A stretch of DNA of 64,000 nt from the NCBI GenBank assembly GCA_002708825.1, contig PAPF01000007.1, forward strand, positions 376,776-440,775, in the 5' to 3' direction. The notes beneath the pieces are model-generated. The model worked only from the letters and a program-made list of their open reading frames with translations. It did no database searches and was not told where the DNA came from. Of the stretch, positions 1 through 9,704 are shown piece after piece. The position numbers and the translations under genes are program-made. Source of the stretch: Phyllobacteriaceae bacterium. Its GTDB lineage: Bacteria > Pseudomonadota > Alphaproteobacteria > Rhizobiales > Rhizobiaceae. Numbering within the stretch: position 1 is the first letter of the stretch; every line of letters starts with the position of its first letter.

Positions 1-914
1 TGGGTCAGCGCGAAGAAGAAGGGTATGCGGTCCGTGACCGTGATCCAGATCGCGTTGGTGACCGAGAACAGCACGATCAGGCCCAGGTAGACGCGGATCT
101 GCGGATCGAGGAACACGTCCCTGCGGCCGCGAACGGCAAACAGGATGAGCACAGCGAAGGGCAGGCCGCCAATGGTCATGAAGATCGTGCTCGTCCAGAT
201 GATGGCTGGCGAGGTATAGAAGCCCATCGAGGCGTCATGGGTGGAAAAGCCGCCCGTCGCCATGGTGGTCATGGCATGATTGACGGCGTGGAACAGCGGC
301 ATGCCGGCCAGGGCATAGGCCACCGCGCAGATCAGCGTCAGCAGCGCATAGATCGAGATGATCGACACCGCGTAGGTGGAGAAGCGGGCGAACGGCTTGT
401 CCTCCTTGTCGGAGGATTCGATCCGGAAGAAGGACACGCCGCCGAGCTTCAGGAACGGCAGCAGGAAGACGCCGAGCGCGATGACGCCGAGCCCGCCGAT
501 CCATTGCAGGATCGAGCGCCAGAGCAGCAGTCCCGGCGGCATGTCGTCCAGTCCGGTCAGCACGGTCGCGCCCGTGGCCGTGATCGCCGAGACGGTTTCG
601 AACACGGTGTCGGCAAACCCCAGCTCCAGCGACGACGCCAGGAAGGGAAAGGCGCCGGCGACGATCATGGAGAGCCACAGGAGGTTCACCAGCAGGAAGC
701 CGAACCGGCTGTTGATGGCAGGGGTCGGAACGCGTGTCGCCATCGCGACCGCCGAAGACAGCCCCGACAGGAAGAAGGCCGACAGGGCGAAGGCCTTCCA
801 GTCCGGATTGTTGAAATAGAGGTCCACGGCCGCCGGGATCAGCATGGCCACTGACATGTAAAGCGCAAAGATGGAGGCGACGAAGACCGCCGCGCGAACC
901 GTGTTTGCGTTCAA
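1..914 (-). CDS. TrkH-family potassium uptake protein (3' part lies outside the window)
   Basis: Reverse-strand translation gives a continuous multi-TM protein (…AINSRFGFLLVNLLWLSMIVAGAFPFLASSLELGFADTVFETVSAITATGATVLTGLDDMPPGLLLWRSILQWIGGLGVIALGVFLLPFL…NHAMTTMATGGFSTHD…) with TrkH P-loop motifs. It runs off the left edge, so it is not in the ORF track. The TTG start at 912-914 is tentative. Confidence 0.85.
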   Translation of the reverse strand, partial: MNANTVRAAVFVASIFALYMSVAMLIPAAVDLYFNNPDWKAFALSAFFLSGLSSAVAMATRVPTPAINSRFGFLLVNLLWLSMIVAGAFPFLASSLELGFADTVFETVSAITATGATVLTGLDDMPPGLLLWRSILQWIGGLGVIALGVFLLPFLKLGGVSFFRIESSDKEDKPFARFSTYAVSIISIYALLTLICAVAYALAGMPLFHAVNHAMTTMATGGFSTHDASMGFYTSPAIIWTSTIFMTIGGLPFAVLILFAVRGRRDVFLDPQIRVYLGLIVLFSVTNAIWITVTDRIPFFFALT

Positions 915-1111
915 ACCGCCATCCCAGTGCTTTCGCGGCCCGCCTTGCGTCGCCGCTGCCATCGTTCCATAACGGCCGTCTTGCCGCATATGCGCCGGCA
1001 TGTCGGCCTTCGGCTTTCCTTAGCCTATGCGTGCCCGCCGGTCACCGGGCAAGGCCGGTTTGTTCGATAAATTTTCCGGGTGAGGGATGATCCCGGGCGA
1101 AAGGATGCGCC

Positions 1112-2365
1112 ATGAGCGGATTCATGAAGAGCGTCGAAACCACCGCCCGGGCCCTGCGCGATCTGTTCGCCGCCACGCCCCTGCAACGCAACGACTATCT
1201 CTCGCGCAAGTATCACGCCGATGTCTGGCTCAAGCGCGAGGACCTGACGCCGGTGCGTTCCTACAAGCTGCGCGGCGCCTACAATTTCATGCGCAAATCG
1301 GTGGATCGCGGTGGCGACCGGATATTCGTCTGCGCATCGGCGGGCAACCACGCGCAGGGGTTTGCCTTCACCTGCCGTCATTTCGGCCGCAAGGGCGTGG
1401 TCTTCATGCCGGTCACGACCCCGCAGCAGAAGATCGACAAAACCGTCGCCTTCGGCGGCAGGCATGTCGAGATCCGGCTTGTCGGTGACATTTTCGATGC
1501 CTGCTACAAGGCTGCCATTGCCTATGCGAAAGCCGAGGGCGGCGAACTCGTGCCACCCTTCGACCACAAGGACATCATCGAGGGACAGGCGACGGTGGCG
1601 CTGGAAATCGGCGAACAGTTGCCGCAGGGCGTGACCGCGGACCTGTGCCTTCTTCCCGTCGGCGGCGGCGGACTTTCATCCGGCATGATCCGCTATTGGC
1701 GCGAGGCGGGTGGCGAACCCCGGTTCGTCCTTTGCGAACCGGCCGGCGCGCCAAGCCTGAAACGCAGCCTGGAGGCAGGCCGCCGCGTCCGGCTGGAACA
1801 GGTGGACAATTTCGTCGATGGTGCGGCCGTGGCGGAAATCGGTGCCGAACCCTTCCGCCATCTGGCCGCGATGCCGGCGGACGATGTTCTCCTGATCTCC
1901 AAAAACCGGCTTTGTTCCACCATCATCGACATGCTGAACGTCGAGGGCATCGTGCTGGAACCGGCCGGCGCGCTGGCGGTCGATGCGCTGAAGGACATCC
2001 CCGCCGCCGAATTGCGCGGCAAGACCGTGGTCTGCGTCACCTCCGGCGGCAATTTCGACTTCGAGCGCCTGCCCGACGTGAAGGAACGTTCGCTGCGCTT
2101 CGAGGGGCTGAAGAAGTACTTCATCTTCCGTTTCCCTCAGAGACCGGGCGCGCTCAGGGACTTTCTCGATCTCCTGGGACCGCAGGATGATATCGTGCGC
2201 TTTGAATACCTGAAGAAATCGGCGCGCAATTTCGGCTCGGTCCTGATCGGAATCGAGACGAAGGACCCGCGCAACTTCCCCCGCCTCAAGAAGCGGTTTG
2301 ACAAGGAGGGCTGGGGCTATCAGGACATCACCGAAAACGAAATCCTCGCCAACCTGATCATCTGA
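1112..2365 (+). CDS. ilvA: Threonine ammonia-lyase (threonine dehydratase)
   Basis: 417 aa; PLP lysine motif LKREDLTPVRSYKLRGAYNFM, glycine loop PVGGGGLSSG, C-terminal regulatory-type domain. Confidence 0.9.
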   Translation: MSGFMKSVETTARALRDLFAATPLQRNDYLSRKYHADVWLKREDLTPVRSYKLRGAYNFMRKSVDRGGDRIFVCASAGNHAQGFAFTCRHFGRKGVVFMPVTTPQQKIDKTVAFGGRHVEIRLVGDIFDACYKAAIAYAKAEGGELVPPFDHKDIIEGQATVALEIGEQLPQGVTADLCLLPVGGGGLSSGMIRYWREAGGEPRFVLCEPAGAPSLKRSLEAGRRVRLEQVDNFVDGAAVAEIGAEPFRHLAAMPADDVLLISKNRLCSTIIDMLNVEGIVLEPAGALAVDALKDIPAAELRGKTVVCVTSGGNFDFERLPDVKERSLRFEGLKKYFIFRFPQRPGALRDFLDLLGPQDDIVRFEYLKKSARNFGSVLIGIETKDPRNFPRLKKRFDKEGWGYQDITENEILANLII

Positions 2366-2379
2366 CGCAAGGGCAGGGC

Positions 2380-3408
2380 ATGTTCCAGAAAATCGCCATC
2401 GCGATCGGCATTTCCATCGCGATCTACTTCTCCATTGCCGTGGCCCTCGTGTTCAGCGAAGCGCCGCCACCGGTCGGCGGCAATGCCGGCGACGGTGAAT
2501 CGCTTGATTTCGCCGAAGCCATGGAGGCCGACTATGCCGGCCTGCCGGACGCAACCTTGTACAAGGCACGCGACGGCACGGACCTGACCTACCGGCGTTA
2601 CGATTCCGCCGTGCCGGGCGCTCCCTATCTGGTCCTCGTGCACGGCTCGGGCTGGAATTCCCTGCAATGGCATCCGCTGGCCATGTGGCTGTCCCGGGAA
2701 GGGCTGGCGACGGTGATCGCGCCGGACATGCGCGGCCATGGCGTGAACCCCGCACCGCGCGGCGATGTGGGCCATATCGGCCAGCTTGAGGAGGACATGG
2801 CGGACCTGATCGCCGTCATCCGGCGGCCGGGCGATCCGCGCAGGGTCGTCCTCGGCGGTCATTCCTCCGGGGGCGGATTTGTCATCCGTTATGCCGGCGG
2901 CAAGCCTGCCGTGCCGGTCGACGGCTATGTTCTGTTCGCGCCCTTTCTGAAATACGATGCGCCGACGGTGCGGCCCAATTCCGGCGGCTGGGCGCAGCCG
3001 GCGACTCGGCGTATCATCGGTCTTGTCATGCTGAACACGATCCGCTTTCCGGCGCTCAATCACCTGCCGGTCATCTCCTTCGACATGCCGCAATCCGTGC
3101 TCGAAGGTCCGTATGGCGATCTGGCGACGACCGAATACACCTACAGGATGAATGTCAGCTTCGCTCCGCGTGACAACTACGAGGCCGATCTCCGTGCCAT
3201 CGGCAAGCCGCTTCTGGTGCTGGCCGGATCGGATGACGAGGCCTTCCGCGCGGACCGCTTCGAAGCCGTGATGGCGGCGCAGACGGGCCAGGGCACCTAC
3301 GCCGTCCTGCCGGGGGTATCCCACCTTGGCATCGTGATGGGCGAGGCCGTGCGCCCGGTTCTGGCGGGCTGGCTGCGCGACCATTTCCGCGCGGGGGAAA
3401 GCAACTGA
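2380..3408 (+). CDS. Alpha/beta hydrolase (lysophospholipase-like), N-terminal membrane anchor
   Basis: Hydrophobic N-terminus; nucleophile elbow GGHSSGGGFV; LVLVHGSGWNSLQW oxyanion region; C-terminal GVSHLG. Confidence 0.8.
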   Translation: MFQKIAIAIGISIAIYFSIAVALVFSEAPPPVGGNAGDGESLDFAEAMEADYAGLPDATLYKARDGTDLTYRRYDSAVPGAPYLVLVHGSGWNSLQWHPLAMWLSREGLATVIAPDMRGHGVNPAPRGDVGHIGQLEEDMADLIAVIRRPGDPRRVVLGGHSSGGGFVIRYAGGKPAVPVDGYVLFAPFLKYDAPTVRPNSGGWAQPATRRIIGLVMLNTIRFPALNHLPVISFDMPQSVLEGPYGDLATTEYTYRMNVSFAPRDNYEADLRAIGKPLLVLAGSDDEAFRADRFEAVMAAQTGQGTYAVLPGVSHLGIVMGEAVRPVLAGWLRDHFRAGESN

Positions 3409-3450
3409 GATGAAGCGGGCGAGGGGTGCCGCGAAGGCCGGGCCGCAACG

Positions 3451-5034
3451 ATGATCGACGACATCCTCCTTGCCATTGGCGGCGTCGGGCTGTTCATCCT
3501 CGGCATCTCAATGCTGACCGGCGGATTGCGCAGCCTGGCCGGCGGCATGTTGCGCCGTCTGCTGGCCCGCTTCACCACCAATGCCGCATCCGGCGTGCTG
3601 ACCGGCGCCGCACTGACCGCCGTCATCCAGTCATCGGGCGCGACCACGATAACCGCCGTCGGTCTTGTCGGCGCGGGCGTGCTCTCCTTTCATCAGGCGT
3701 TGGGCATCATATTCGGCGCCAATATCGGCACCACCGTCACCGGCTGGATCGTGGCGGCCATCGGCTTCAAGCTGAAACTCGGCACAATCGCCATGCCGCT
3801 GCTTCTGGCCGGTGTTCTCGCCAGCATGTTCGCACCCGGCCGCTGGCGCCATGCCGGCGAGGCGCTCACCGGCTTCAGCCTGCTCTTCATCGGCATTGAC
3901 GCCATGCAGCGCGGCATGGTCGCCTTCGAGGGACTCGTCACGCCGGAGACATTCCCGGCCGATACCATTGCCGGACGGATTCAACTGGTCGGCGTGGGTA
4001 TCGCCATCACCCTGATCACCCATTCCTCTTCCGCCGGCGTGGCAACCGCGCTGGCCGCCCTTGCGGTTGGAACGGTGACCTTGCCCCAGGCCGCGGCCAT
4101 GGTCATCGGCATGAACATCGGCACCACCTTTACCGCTGCGCTGGCAACCATAGGCGGTTCGCAGGCCGTCCGCAGAACCGGCCTTGCCCATGTCATTTTC
4201 AATTTGATGACAGGTCTGCTGGCCTTTGCCTTGCTCGACATGTTCTCCACGGTCGCGATGCCGCGCATCCATGGGCACGGCGACGAACAATTCGCACTGG
4301 TCGCCTTCCACACCGCCTTCAACGTGCTTGGTGTGCTGCTCGTCCTGCCCTTCACCGGCGCTTTCGCTCGCCTCATGGAAAGACTGGTTCCCGAACGCGG
4401 CCCCTCGCTCACCGCCATGCTCGACAAGCGCCTGCTGGCAGACGTGGAGGCTGCAGCGGATGCGGCGACAGCCTGTGTCCGCCTGCTGGTGGCCGAGATG
4501 GAACGCCACGTCGCCGCCCGCCTGTCATCGGCGCGCAAGCCGCGCGCGGACGATCTTGTCCGGATTCGCGCGGCCAAGGAGGGTCTGGTGGACTATGTCG
4601 CGGCAATCCCCAGCACGGCATGGAACCGGGAACGGGTGAACGCCTTCCTGCACGTGTTCGACCATCTTGAGCGCCTGCTGCGCCGCTGCGAGGATGACGA
4701 GCGCCTGTCGATCATGCCCCATGACCGGCGGCTGTCACGGCTGGCGCGCGTGTTCGTGCGGGTCGTCGATACCTCCGGACCGCTTGACGAAAAGGCCCGG
4801 TCTGCCCGCTATGCCCGGCTGGAGACCATCATTCGCAGCCAGGAAGAGCGCTATCGCATGGACGTGATCGGACATGCCGCGCCGGTACCCGCGACGATGC
4901 ACGAGATCGCCATGCGCCTCGATGCGATGCGCTGGCTGCATCGCGCCGCCGCGCATCTGTCGCGGATTCATTTCCATCTCGTCAATGCCGCGGACGCGCC
5001 GCACAAGCCCGCGCAGGGCGAGGGGAGAATTTGA
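3451..5034 (+). CDS. Na/Pi cotransporter family protein
   Basis: Repeated QSSGATTITAVGLVGAG / HSSSAGVATALAALAVG motifs typical of Na/Pi cotransporters, plus a C-terminal PhoU-like helical region. Confidence 0.88.
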   Translation: MIDDILLAIGGVGLFILGISMLTGGLRSLAGGMLRRLLARFTTNAASGVLTGAALTAVIQSSGATTITAVGLVGAGVLSFHQALGIIFGANIGTTVTGWIVAAIGFKLKLGTIAMPLLLAGVLASMFAPGRWRHAGEALTGFSLLFIGIDAMQRGMVAFEGLVTPETFPADTIAGRIQLVGVGIAITLITHSSSAGVATALAALAVGTVTLPQAAAMVIGMNIGTTFTAALATIGGSQAVRRTGLAHVIFNLMTGLLAFALLDMFSTVAMPRIHGHGDEQFALVAFHTAFNVLGVLLVLPFTGAFARLMERLVPERGPSLTAMLDKRLLADVEAAADAATACVRLLVAEMERHVAARLSSARKPRADDLVRIRAAKEGLVDYVAAIPSTAWNRERVNAFLHVFDHLERLLRRCEDDERLSIMPHDRRLSRLARVFVRVVDTSGPLDEKARSARYARLETIIRSQEERYRMDVIGHAAPVPATMHEIAMRLDAMRWLHRAAAHLSRIHFHLVNAADAPHKPAQGEGRI

Positions 5035-5135
5035 ACCGGCGCCTGAAAAAGCTTTGTGTGTCGGCGACTTGCCAGTTTGCACCATTCGGTGCCATTCACG
5101 CTGGCCACGGCAAGGCCGGGCGTTGAAGCCCGGAA

Positions 5136-6347
5136 ATGGAGAGGAAAGATCAGATGGCCGGCATCGCCGCGCTCGCGCTTGCATATGTCCTGTCGCAGTT
5201 CTACCGCTCCTTCCTGGCCGTCCTCGCCCCGGCACTGATCCAGGATCTCGGCGCCACCAAGGCCGACCTGTCGGAGGCCTCGGGCGCCTGGTTCATCGCC
5301 TTCGCGCTTATGCAGTTTTTTGTCGGCGTCTCGCTGGACCGCTTCGGTCCGCGCCTGACCGCGGCCGTCATGCTGGGGGTGGCCGGCGGCGGTGGCGCGT
5401 TGCTGTTCGCCGCAGCGACAGCGCCGTGGATGATCACGCTCGCCATGGTGCTGATCGGGATCGGCTGCGCGCCGGTGCTCATGGCCGCCTTCTTCATCTT
5501 CGCGCGCGCCTACTCGCCGGCGCGTTTTGCCCTTTATGCATCCTGGATGGTGGCCTTCGGCTCGGCCGGCAATGTCATCGGCGCCACGCCGCTGGCCGCT
5601 GCCGGCGAAGCCTTCGGCTGGCGCCCGGTCATGGCCGGGCTTGCGGTCGTCACCCTGGCCGTTGCGGCCTTCATCCTCGCCGTGCTGCGCGATCCGCCGC
5701 GCCTGGAAAACGAGGGCCGGTCGAGCGGCTTTGCCGGTTACGGTGAACTGATGCGCTTGCGGGTCCTTTGGCCGATCATCCCGCTGGTCGCGATCAACTA
5801 TGCCGCGACCGCCGGGATCCGCGGCCTTTGGGCCGGTCCCTATCTGGCCGATGTCTACACGGCCGACGCCCTGGTGATCGGCAACGTGACGCTCGCCATG
5901 GCGCTGGCCATGGTCGCGGGCAGCTTTGCCTACGGCCCGCTCGACCGCGTCTTCGGCACGCGCAAATGGGTTGCGGCCGGTGGCAACGCCATCGCGCTCG
6001 GCGCGATTCTCTGGCTGTTTCTTTCGCCGGGTGCCGGGCTGGCAGGCGTCACGGTGGCGTTCGTGGTGATCGGTCTGGCCGGCATGAGCTACGGCATGCT
6101 CATGGCCCATTCACGGGCCTTCCTGCCGCCCCATCTGACCGGGCGCGGGGTCACGCTGATGAATTTCTTCTCCATCGGCGGCGTCGGCCTGATGCAGTTC
6201 CTGACCGGCTGGGTGGTGACCGCATCGACCGTCCCCGGCGAACCGCAGGCCGCCTATGGCGCGCTATGGTTCTTCTACGCCGCTGCGCTCGGCCTCGGCC
6301 TTGCCATTTATCTGGCGTCGCGGGATTCGCGTCCCGAACCGGTCTGA
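5136..6347 (+). CDS. MFS transporter
   Basis: About 12 TM segments; LDRFGPRLTAAVMLG loop motif. Start could also be 5154. Confidence 0.85.
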   Translation: MERKDQMAGIAALALAYVLSQFYRSFLAVLAPALIQDLGATKADLSEASGAWFIAFALMQFFVGVSLDRFGPRLTAAVMLGVAGGGGALLFAAATAPWMITLAMVLIGIGCAPVLMAAFFIFARAYSPARFALYASWMVAFGSAGNVIGATPLAAAGEAFGWRPVMAGLAVVTLAVAAFILAVLRDPPRLENEGRSSGFAGYGELMRLRVLWPIIPLVAINYAATAGIRGLWAGPYLADVYTADALVIGNVTLAMALAMVAGSFAYGPLDRVFGTRKWVAAGGNAIALGAILWLFLSPGAGLAGVTVAFVVIGLAGMSYGMLMAHSRAFLPPHLTGRGVTLMNFFSIGGVGLMQFLTGWVVTASTVPGEPQAAYGALWFFYAAALGLGLAIYLASRDSRPEPV

Positions 6348-6350
6348 GAC

Positions 6351-7331
6351 CTAGAGGTTCAGGCCCCGAATCCAGGCGGCCGTTTCAGCGGCCAGCCGTC
6401 CGGTGGTGTTGGGCGAGAGGATGTCCCCGGCGATCACGTGCTGCGAGGGGTCGGCACTGTCGGTCACTTCGATGATGGCATGCGGCGCGGCCCATTTCGC
6501 CGCCTTTTCGGCGGTCGCGGCCTGGTCGACCACCGCGTCGTCCGGTGCGTAGATGAACAGGGCCGGAACGCTGATGTTTTGCGGAAAGACGCTGTTGGCG
6601 AGACCCACTGCCGCTGCCATCGGCATCAGCGCGCGGGTGGGATAGCGGGTTGTCCAGTATTTGGCGTGGTCCGCGCTGCGCGGTTCATAGGAGCGTTCCG
6701 GACCGATCAGGAACTCGGCGAATTGCAGGCCCCATGGCTGGCTGAGCAGGAAGGATCCGGCCGCCTTCAGCCGGTAGTTGGGCGAGATCAGCACCAGCGC
6801 GTTCATGTCCCCCGCCAGCGCCGGTTGCGCGGCCGCCCAGGTCGCCAGCGAACCGCCGGTCGACGTGGCGATGACGATCACCTTCTCGCCTATGGCCTTG
6901 CCGACCGCCAGAGCCTCGGCGAAATCGTTGATCCAGTCGTTGACGGATGCCTGTGCCAGCGCCTCGCCGTTCTGGCCATGGCCCGTCAGGCGCGTGAAGA
7001 AGAGGTTTGCGCCGAGGTCACGCGCCAGAAGATCGGGCAGGGGCCGCGTTTCCTGCGCCGTGGCGGAAAAGCCATGCACATAGACAATGGCAAGCGGTGT
7101 GCGCGCCTTCGAGCGCGGAAAGGCCCAGACGATCTGTTTGGCCGCACCCTCGCGGATGCCCGCGACATTGGCTTCGCTGCGCGCGATCGCGGCTTCCGGA
7201 TCGGCGGCAATGCCGGTCTTGTCTATAGAGATAGAGGTGTCCACGGGTGTTCGCGGCCCCACCAGATAGAGAACGCCGCCGACGATCACCAGAAAGAGAA
7301 ACGCCCCGATGATCTTGCGCAGCATGTCCAT
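6351..7331 (-). CDS. Alpha/beta hydrolase (serine aminopeptidase-like)
   Basis: ATSTGGSLATW nucleophile elbow, IVYVHGFSATAQE, C-terminal DPSQHVIAGD. ORF extends to 7373; start placed at MDMLRKIIGAFLFL. Confidence 0.75.
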   Translation of the reverse strand: MDMLRKIIGAFLFLVIVGGVLYLVGPRTPVDTSISIDKTGIAADPEAAIARSEANVAGIREGAAKQIVWAFPRSKARTPLAIVYVHGFSATAQETRPLPDLLARDLGANLFFTRLTGHGQNGEALAQASVNDWINDFAEALAVGKAIGEKVIVIATSTGGSLATWAAAQPALAGDMNALVLISPNYRLKAAGSFLLSQPWGLQFAEFLIGPERSYEPRSADHAKYWTTRYPTRALMPMAAAVGLANSVFPQNISVPALFIYAPDDAVVDQAATAEKAAKWAAPHAIIEVTDSADPSQHVIAGDILSPNTTGRLAAETAAWIRGLNL

Positions 7332-7460
7332 GCCTCCCCTTGAGCCCGCGACCCATAGCGCGATGGCCGGCATTAGACAATCGGTCCCGCAGCGTCACGC
7401 GGGGTGAAGAACCGGCGCGCAGGTCATGCCGTAGAAGGCAGGGTCAGAAGGAACCCGCCG

Positions 7461-8795
7461 ATGCCCGCCGCCCGCCTGCCCGTTGCAACCATTGTCGCCT
7501 ATGGCCTTCCGGCCATGCCGGTGGCGGCGCTGACATTGCCGCTCTACGTCGTGGTGCCGACTTTCTATTCGGAGACCGTCGGCCTGCCATTGGCCATGGT
7601 CGGCGCCATCCTGGTGGCCGTACGCCTGTTCGATGCGGTCAACGATCCGCTGTTCGGCTGGCTGGGCGACCGGATGGGCAACGGCTTCGGCCGCCGCCGC
7701 ACCATGGTCGCACTGGCCCTGCCGGTCACCGCTTTTGCGGCGTGGAAGCTGTTTGCCCCGCCACCGGACGCCACCGGCGCCTATCTCGGCCTCTGGATGG
7801 CCATCCTGACTGCCGCGCTCAGCGCCATGCTGCTGTCCTGGTCGGCCTGGGGGGCGGAACTGGCCGGCGGCTATCGCGAGCGCAGCCGCATCACCGGCTG
7901 GCGCGAATCCTTCACCGTCATCGGCACGCTGGCGGCCATCGCCATTCCCTTTGCAATGTCGGAAGGCGATGATATCGGCCGCGAGGGCATGGCGGCGCTC
8001 GGCTTGGCCGTTGCCGGCAGCCTGATGGTATTCGGCGCGTTGAGCCTGCTGGCGGTGCCTGAACCGGTGGATCATTCCGTGACCCGCCTTGCCTTGCGCC
8101 AGAGCCTTGCCGCCATGGCCGCCAACAAACCGTTTCTCAGGCTCATCATTGCCTATTTCGTGAACGGGCTCGCCAACGGGATCCCGGCAACGCTTTTTCT
8201 CTATTTCGTGTCCGCCCGGCTTGGCGCGCCGGACATGCGCGGCCCGCTTCTGTTCCTCTATTTCTTTTGCGGACTGGCCGGCGTGCCCGCCGCCACATGG
8301 CTCGCCGGACGCATCGGCAAGCACCGCGCCTGGTCGTTTGCCATGATCCTGGCCTGCGCCGTGTTCGCCTTCGCACCGTTGATCGGAACGGGCGACATCG
8401 TCGCCTTCGGCGCGGTCTGCATCGTCACCGGCTTCGTGCTCGGCTTCGATCTGGCCTTGCCGCCCTCCATACAGGCCGACGTGATCGACGCTGACACCGC
8501 CGCGTCCGGTGCGCAGCGTTCGGGCATCTATTTTGCCGCCTGGAGCCTGGCGACCAAGCTGTCGCTTGCCGCCGGCGCGGGAATTGCCTTCCCGCTGTTG
8601 TCGCTTTCAGGCTTTGATCCGGCTGCGGGTGCGGCAAATTCCTCTTCGTCGCTGTTCGTTCTGGCCGCGCTCTATGCCTGGGCACCGGTGGGGCTGAAGC
8701 TGCTGGCCGTGGCGCTGATGTGGTCTTTCCCGCTGGATGAGGCGGGACAGGCCGAGGCCCGCCAGCGCATCGAGACGCGCGGCAGGCTGGCCTGA
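7461..8795 (+). CDS. MFS transporter, GPH/MelB-like
   Basis: NDPLFGWLGDRMGNGFGRRRTMV is a GPH-family signature; 12 TM. ORF opens at 7404; start set at MPAARLPVATIVAYG. Confidence 0.82.
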   Translation: MPAARLPVATIVAYGLPAMPVAALTLPLYVVVPTFYSETVGLPLAMVGAILVAVRLFDAVNDPLFGWLGDRMGNGFGRRRTMVALALPVTAFAAWKLFAPPPDATGAYLGLWMAILTAALSAMLLSWSAWGAELAGGYRERSRITGWRESFTVIGTLAAIAIPFAMSEGDDIGREGMAALGLAVAGSLMVFGALSLLAVPEPVDHSVTRLALRQSLAAMAANKPFLRLIIAYFVNGLANGIPATLFLYFVSARLGAPDMRGPLLFLYFFCGLAGVPAATWLAGRIGKHRAWSFAMILACAVFAFAPLIGTGDIVAFGAVCIVTGFVLGFDLALPPSIQADVIDADTAASGAQRSGIYFAAWSLATKLSLAAGAGIAFPLLSLSGFDPAAGAANSSSSLFVLAALYAWAPVGLKLLAVALMWSFPLDEAGQAEARQRIETRGRLA

Positions 8796-8809
8796 ACCGG
8801 GCGTGCCCT

Positions 8810-9610
8810 TCAGTCGCGCAGCGGGCGCCGGTTCCAGCCCATGGCCCGCTTCATGACCGGAAAATAAAGTCCCCAGGGAAGCAGGTTGATGGCCTTGAGG
8901 AGGAAGGCGAATCGGCGCGGGAAGGCGGTCTCGAAGCCGCCGCGTTCCAGGCCCGTGACGATCCGCCCGGCAGCATCGCCGGAATCCATGAGGAAAGGCA
9001 TGGGAAAGCGGTTCTGTTCGGTCAGCGGCGTGTCGACGAAGCCCGGATTGAACACCTGGAGCCGGATGTTCATCTTGTCGAAGTCGAACTTCAACGATTG
9101 CGCCATGTAATTGACCGCCGCCTTCGAACCGCCATAGGCCGAGGCCAGCGGAAGGCCGCCATAGGCGGATACGGAGCCGACGATGCCGACCTGACCGCGT
9201 CCGCGCCCGCGCATGTGTTCGGCCACCGGAACCAGTCCGTTGAGCACGCCGAACAGGTTGACCTCATAGGTCTTGCGGAATTTTTCCGGGTCGGGCTTTT
9301 CCCCTTGAACGGGCCAGTAATTTCCGGCCACGAACAGGGCGAGCGCGATCGGCCCGTGCGTGTCCTCCAGCGTCCGCACCAGGTCCGCCATGGCCGCGGC
9401 GTCCGTCGTGTCGCAGGGGGCGGGGATGATGGACCCCTCCAGCGCCGCAGCCGCGTCTGCCAGGTCGTCGAGCTTGCCGGCGCTGCGCGCCGTCGCGACA
9501 ACCCGCCAGCCCTTTGCCGCCATTTGCAGGGCGACCTCGCGTCCGATTCCGCTGGACGCGCCGGTGATCCAGGCGATGCCGTCTTGCGGCTTCGCGCGAT
9601 AGTCACTCAT
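8810..9610 (-). CDS. SDR-family oxidoreductase (type often linked to RpoE/ChrR gene clusters)
   Basis: TGASSGIG cofactor motif, SAYGGSKAAV (YxxxK) catalytic motif; C-terminal LPWGLYFPVMKRAMGW. Confidence 0.85.
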   Translation of the reverse strand: MSDYRAKPQDGIAWITGASSGIGREVALQMAAKGWRVVATARSAGKLDDLADAAAALEGSIIPAPCDTTDAAAMADLVRTLEDTHGPIALALFVAGNYWPVQGEKPDPEKFRKTYEVNLFGVLNGLVPVAEHMRGRGRGQVGIVGSVSAYGGLPLASAYGGSKAAVNYMAQSLKFDFDKMNIRLQVFNPGFVDTPLTEQNRFPMPFLMDSGDAAGRIVTGLERGGFETAFPRRFAFLLKAINLLPWGLYFPVMKRAMGWNRRPLRD

Positions 9611-9650
9611 GGAATGCTCCAATTCGTTTTTCCTGACCGGATATACGAAA

Positions 9651-9679
9651 AAGAAGGCCCGCCGGTTTCCCGGCGGGCA
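9651..9679 (-). terminator. Rho-independent terminator of the ChrR-like gene
   Basis: 9-bp stem GCCCGCCGG/CCGGCGGGC (9658-9666/9671-9679), followed on the minus strand by CCTTCTTTTTC. Confidence 0.75.
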
Positions 9680-9704
9680 GTGGGGCATTCATTCTTGAGC
9701 TGTC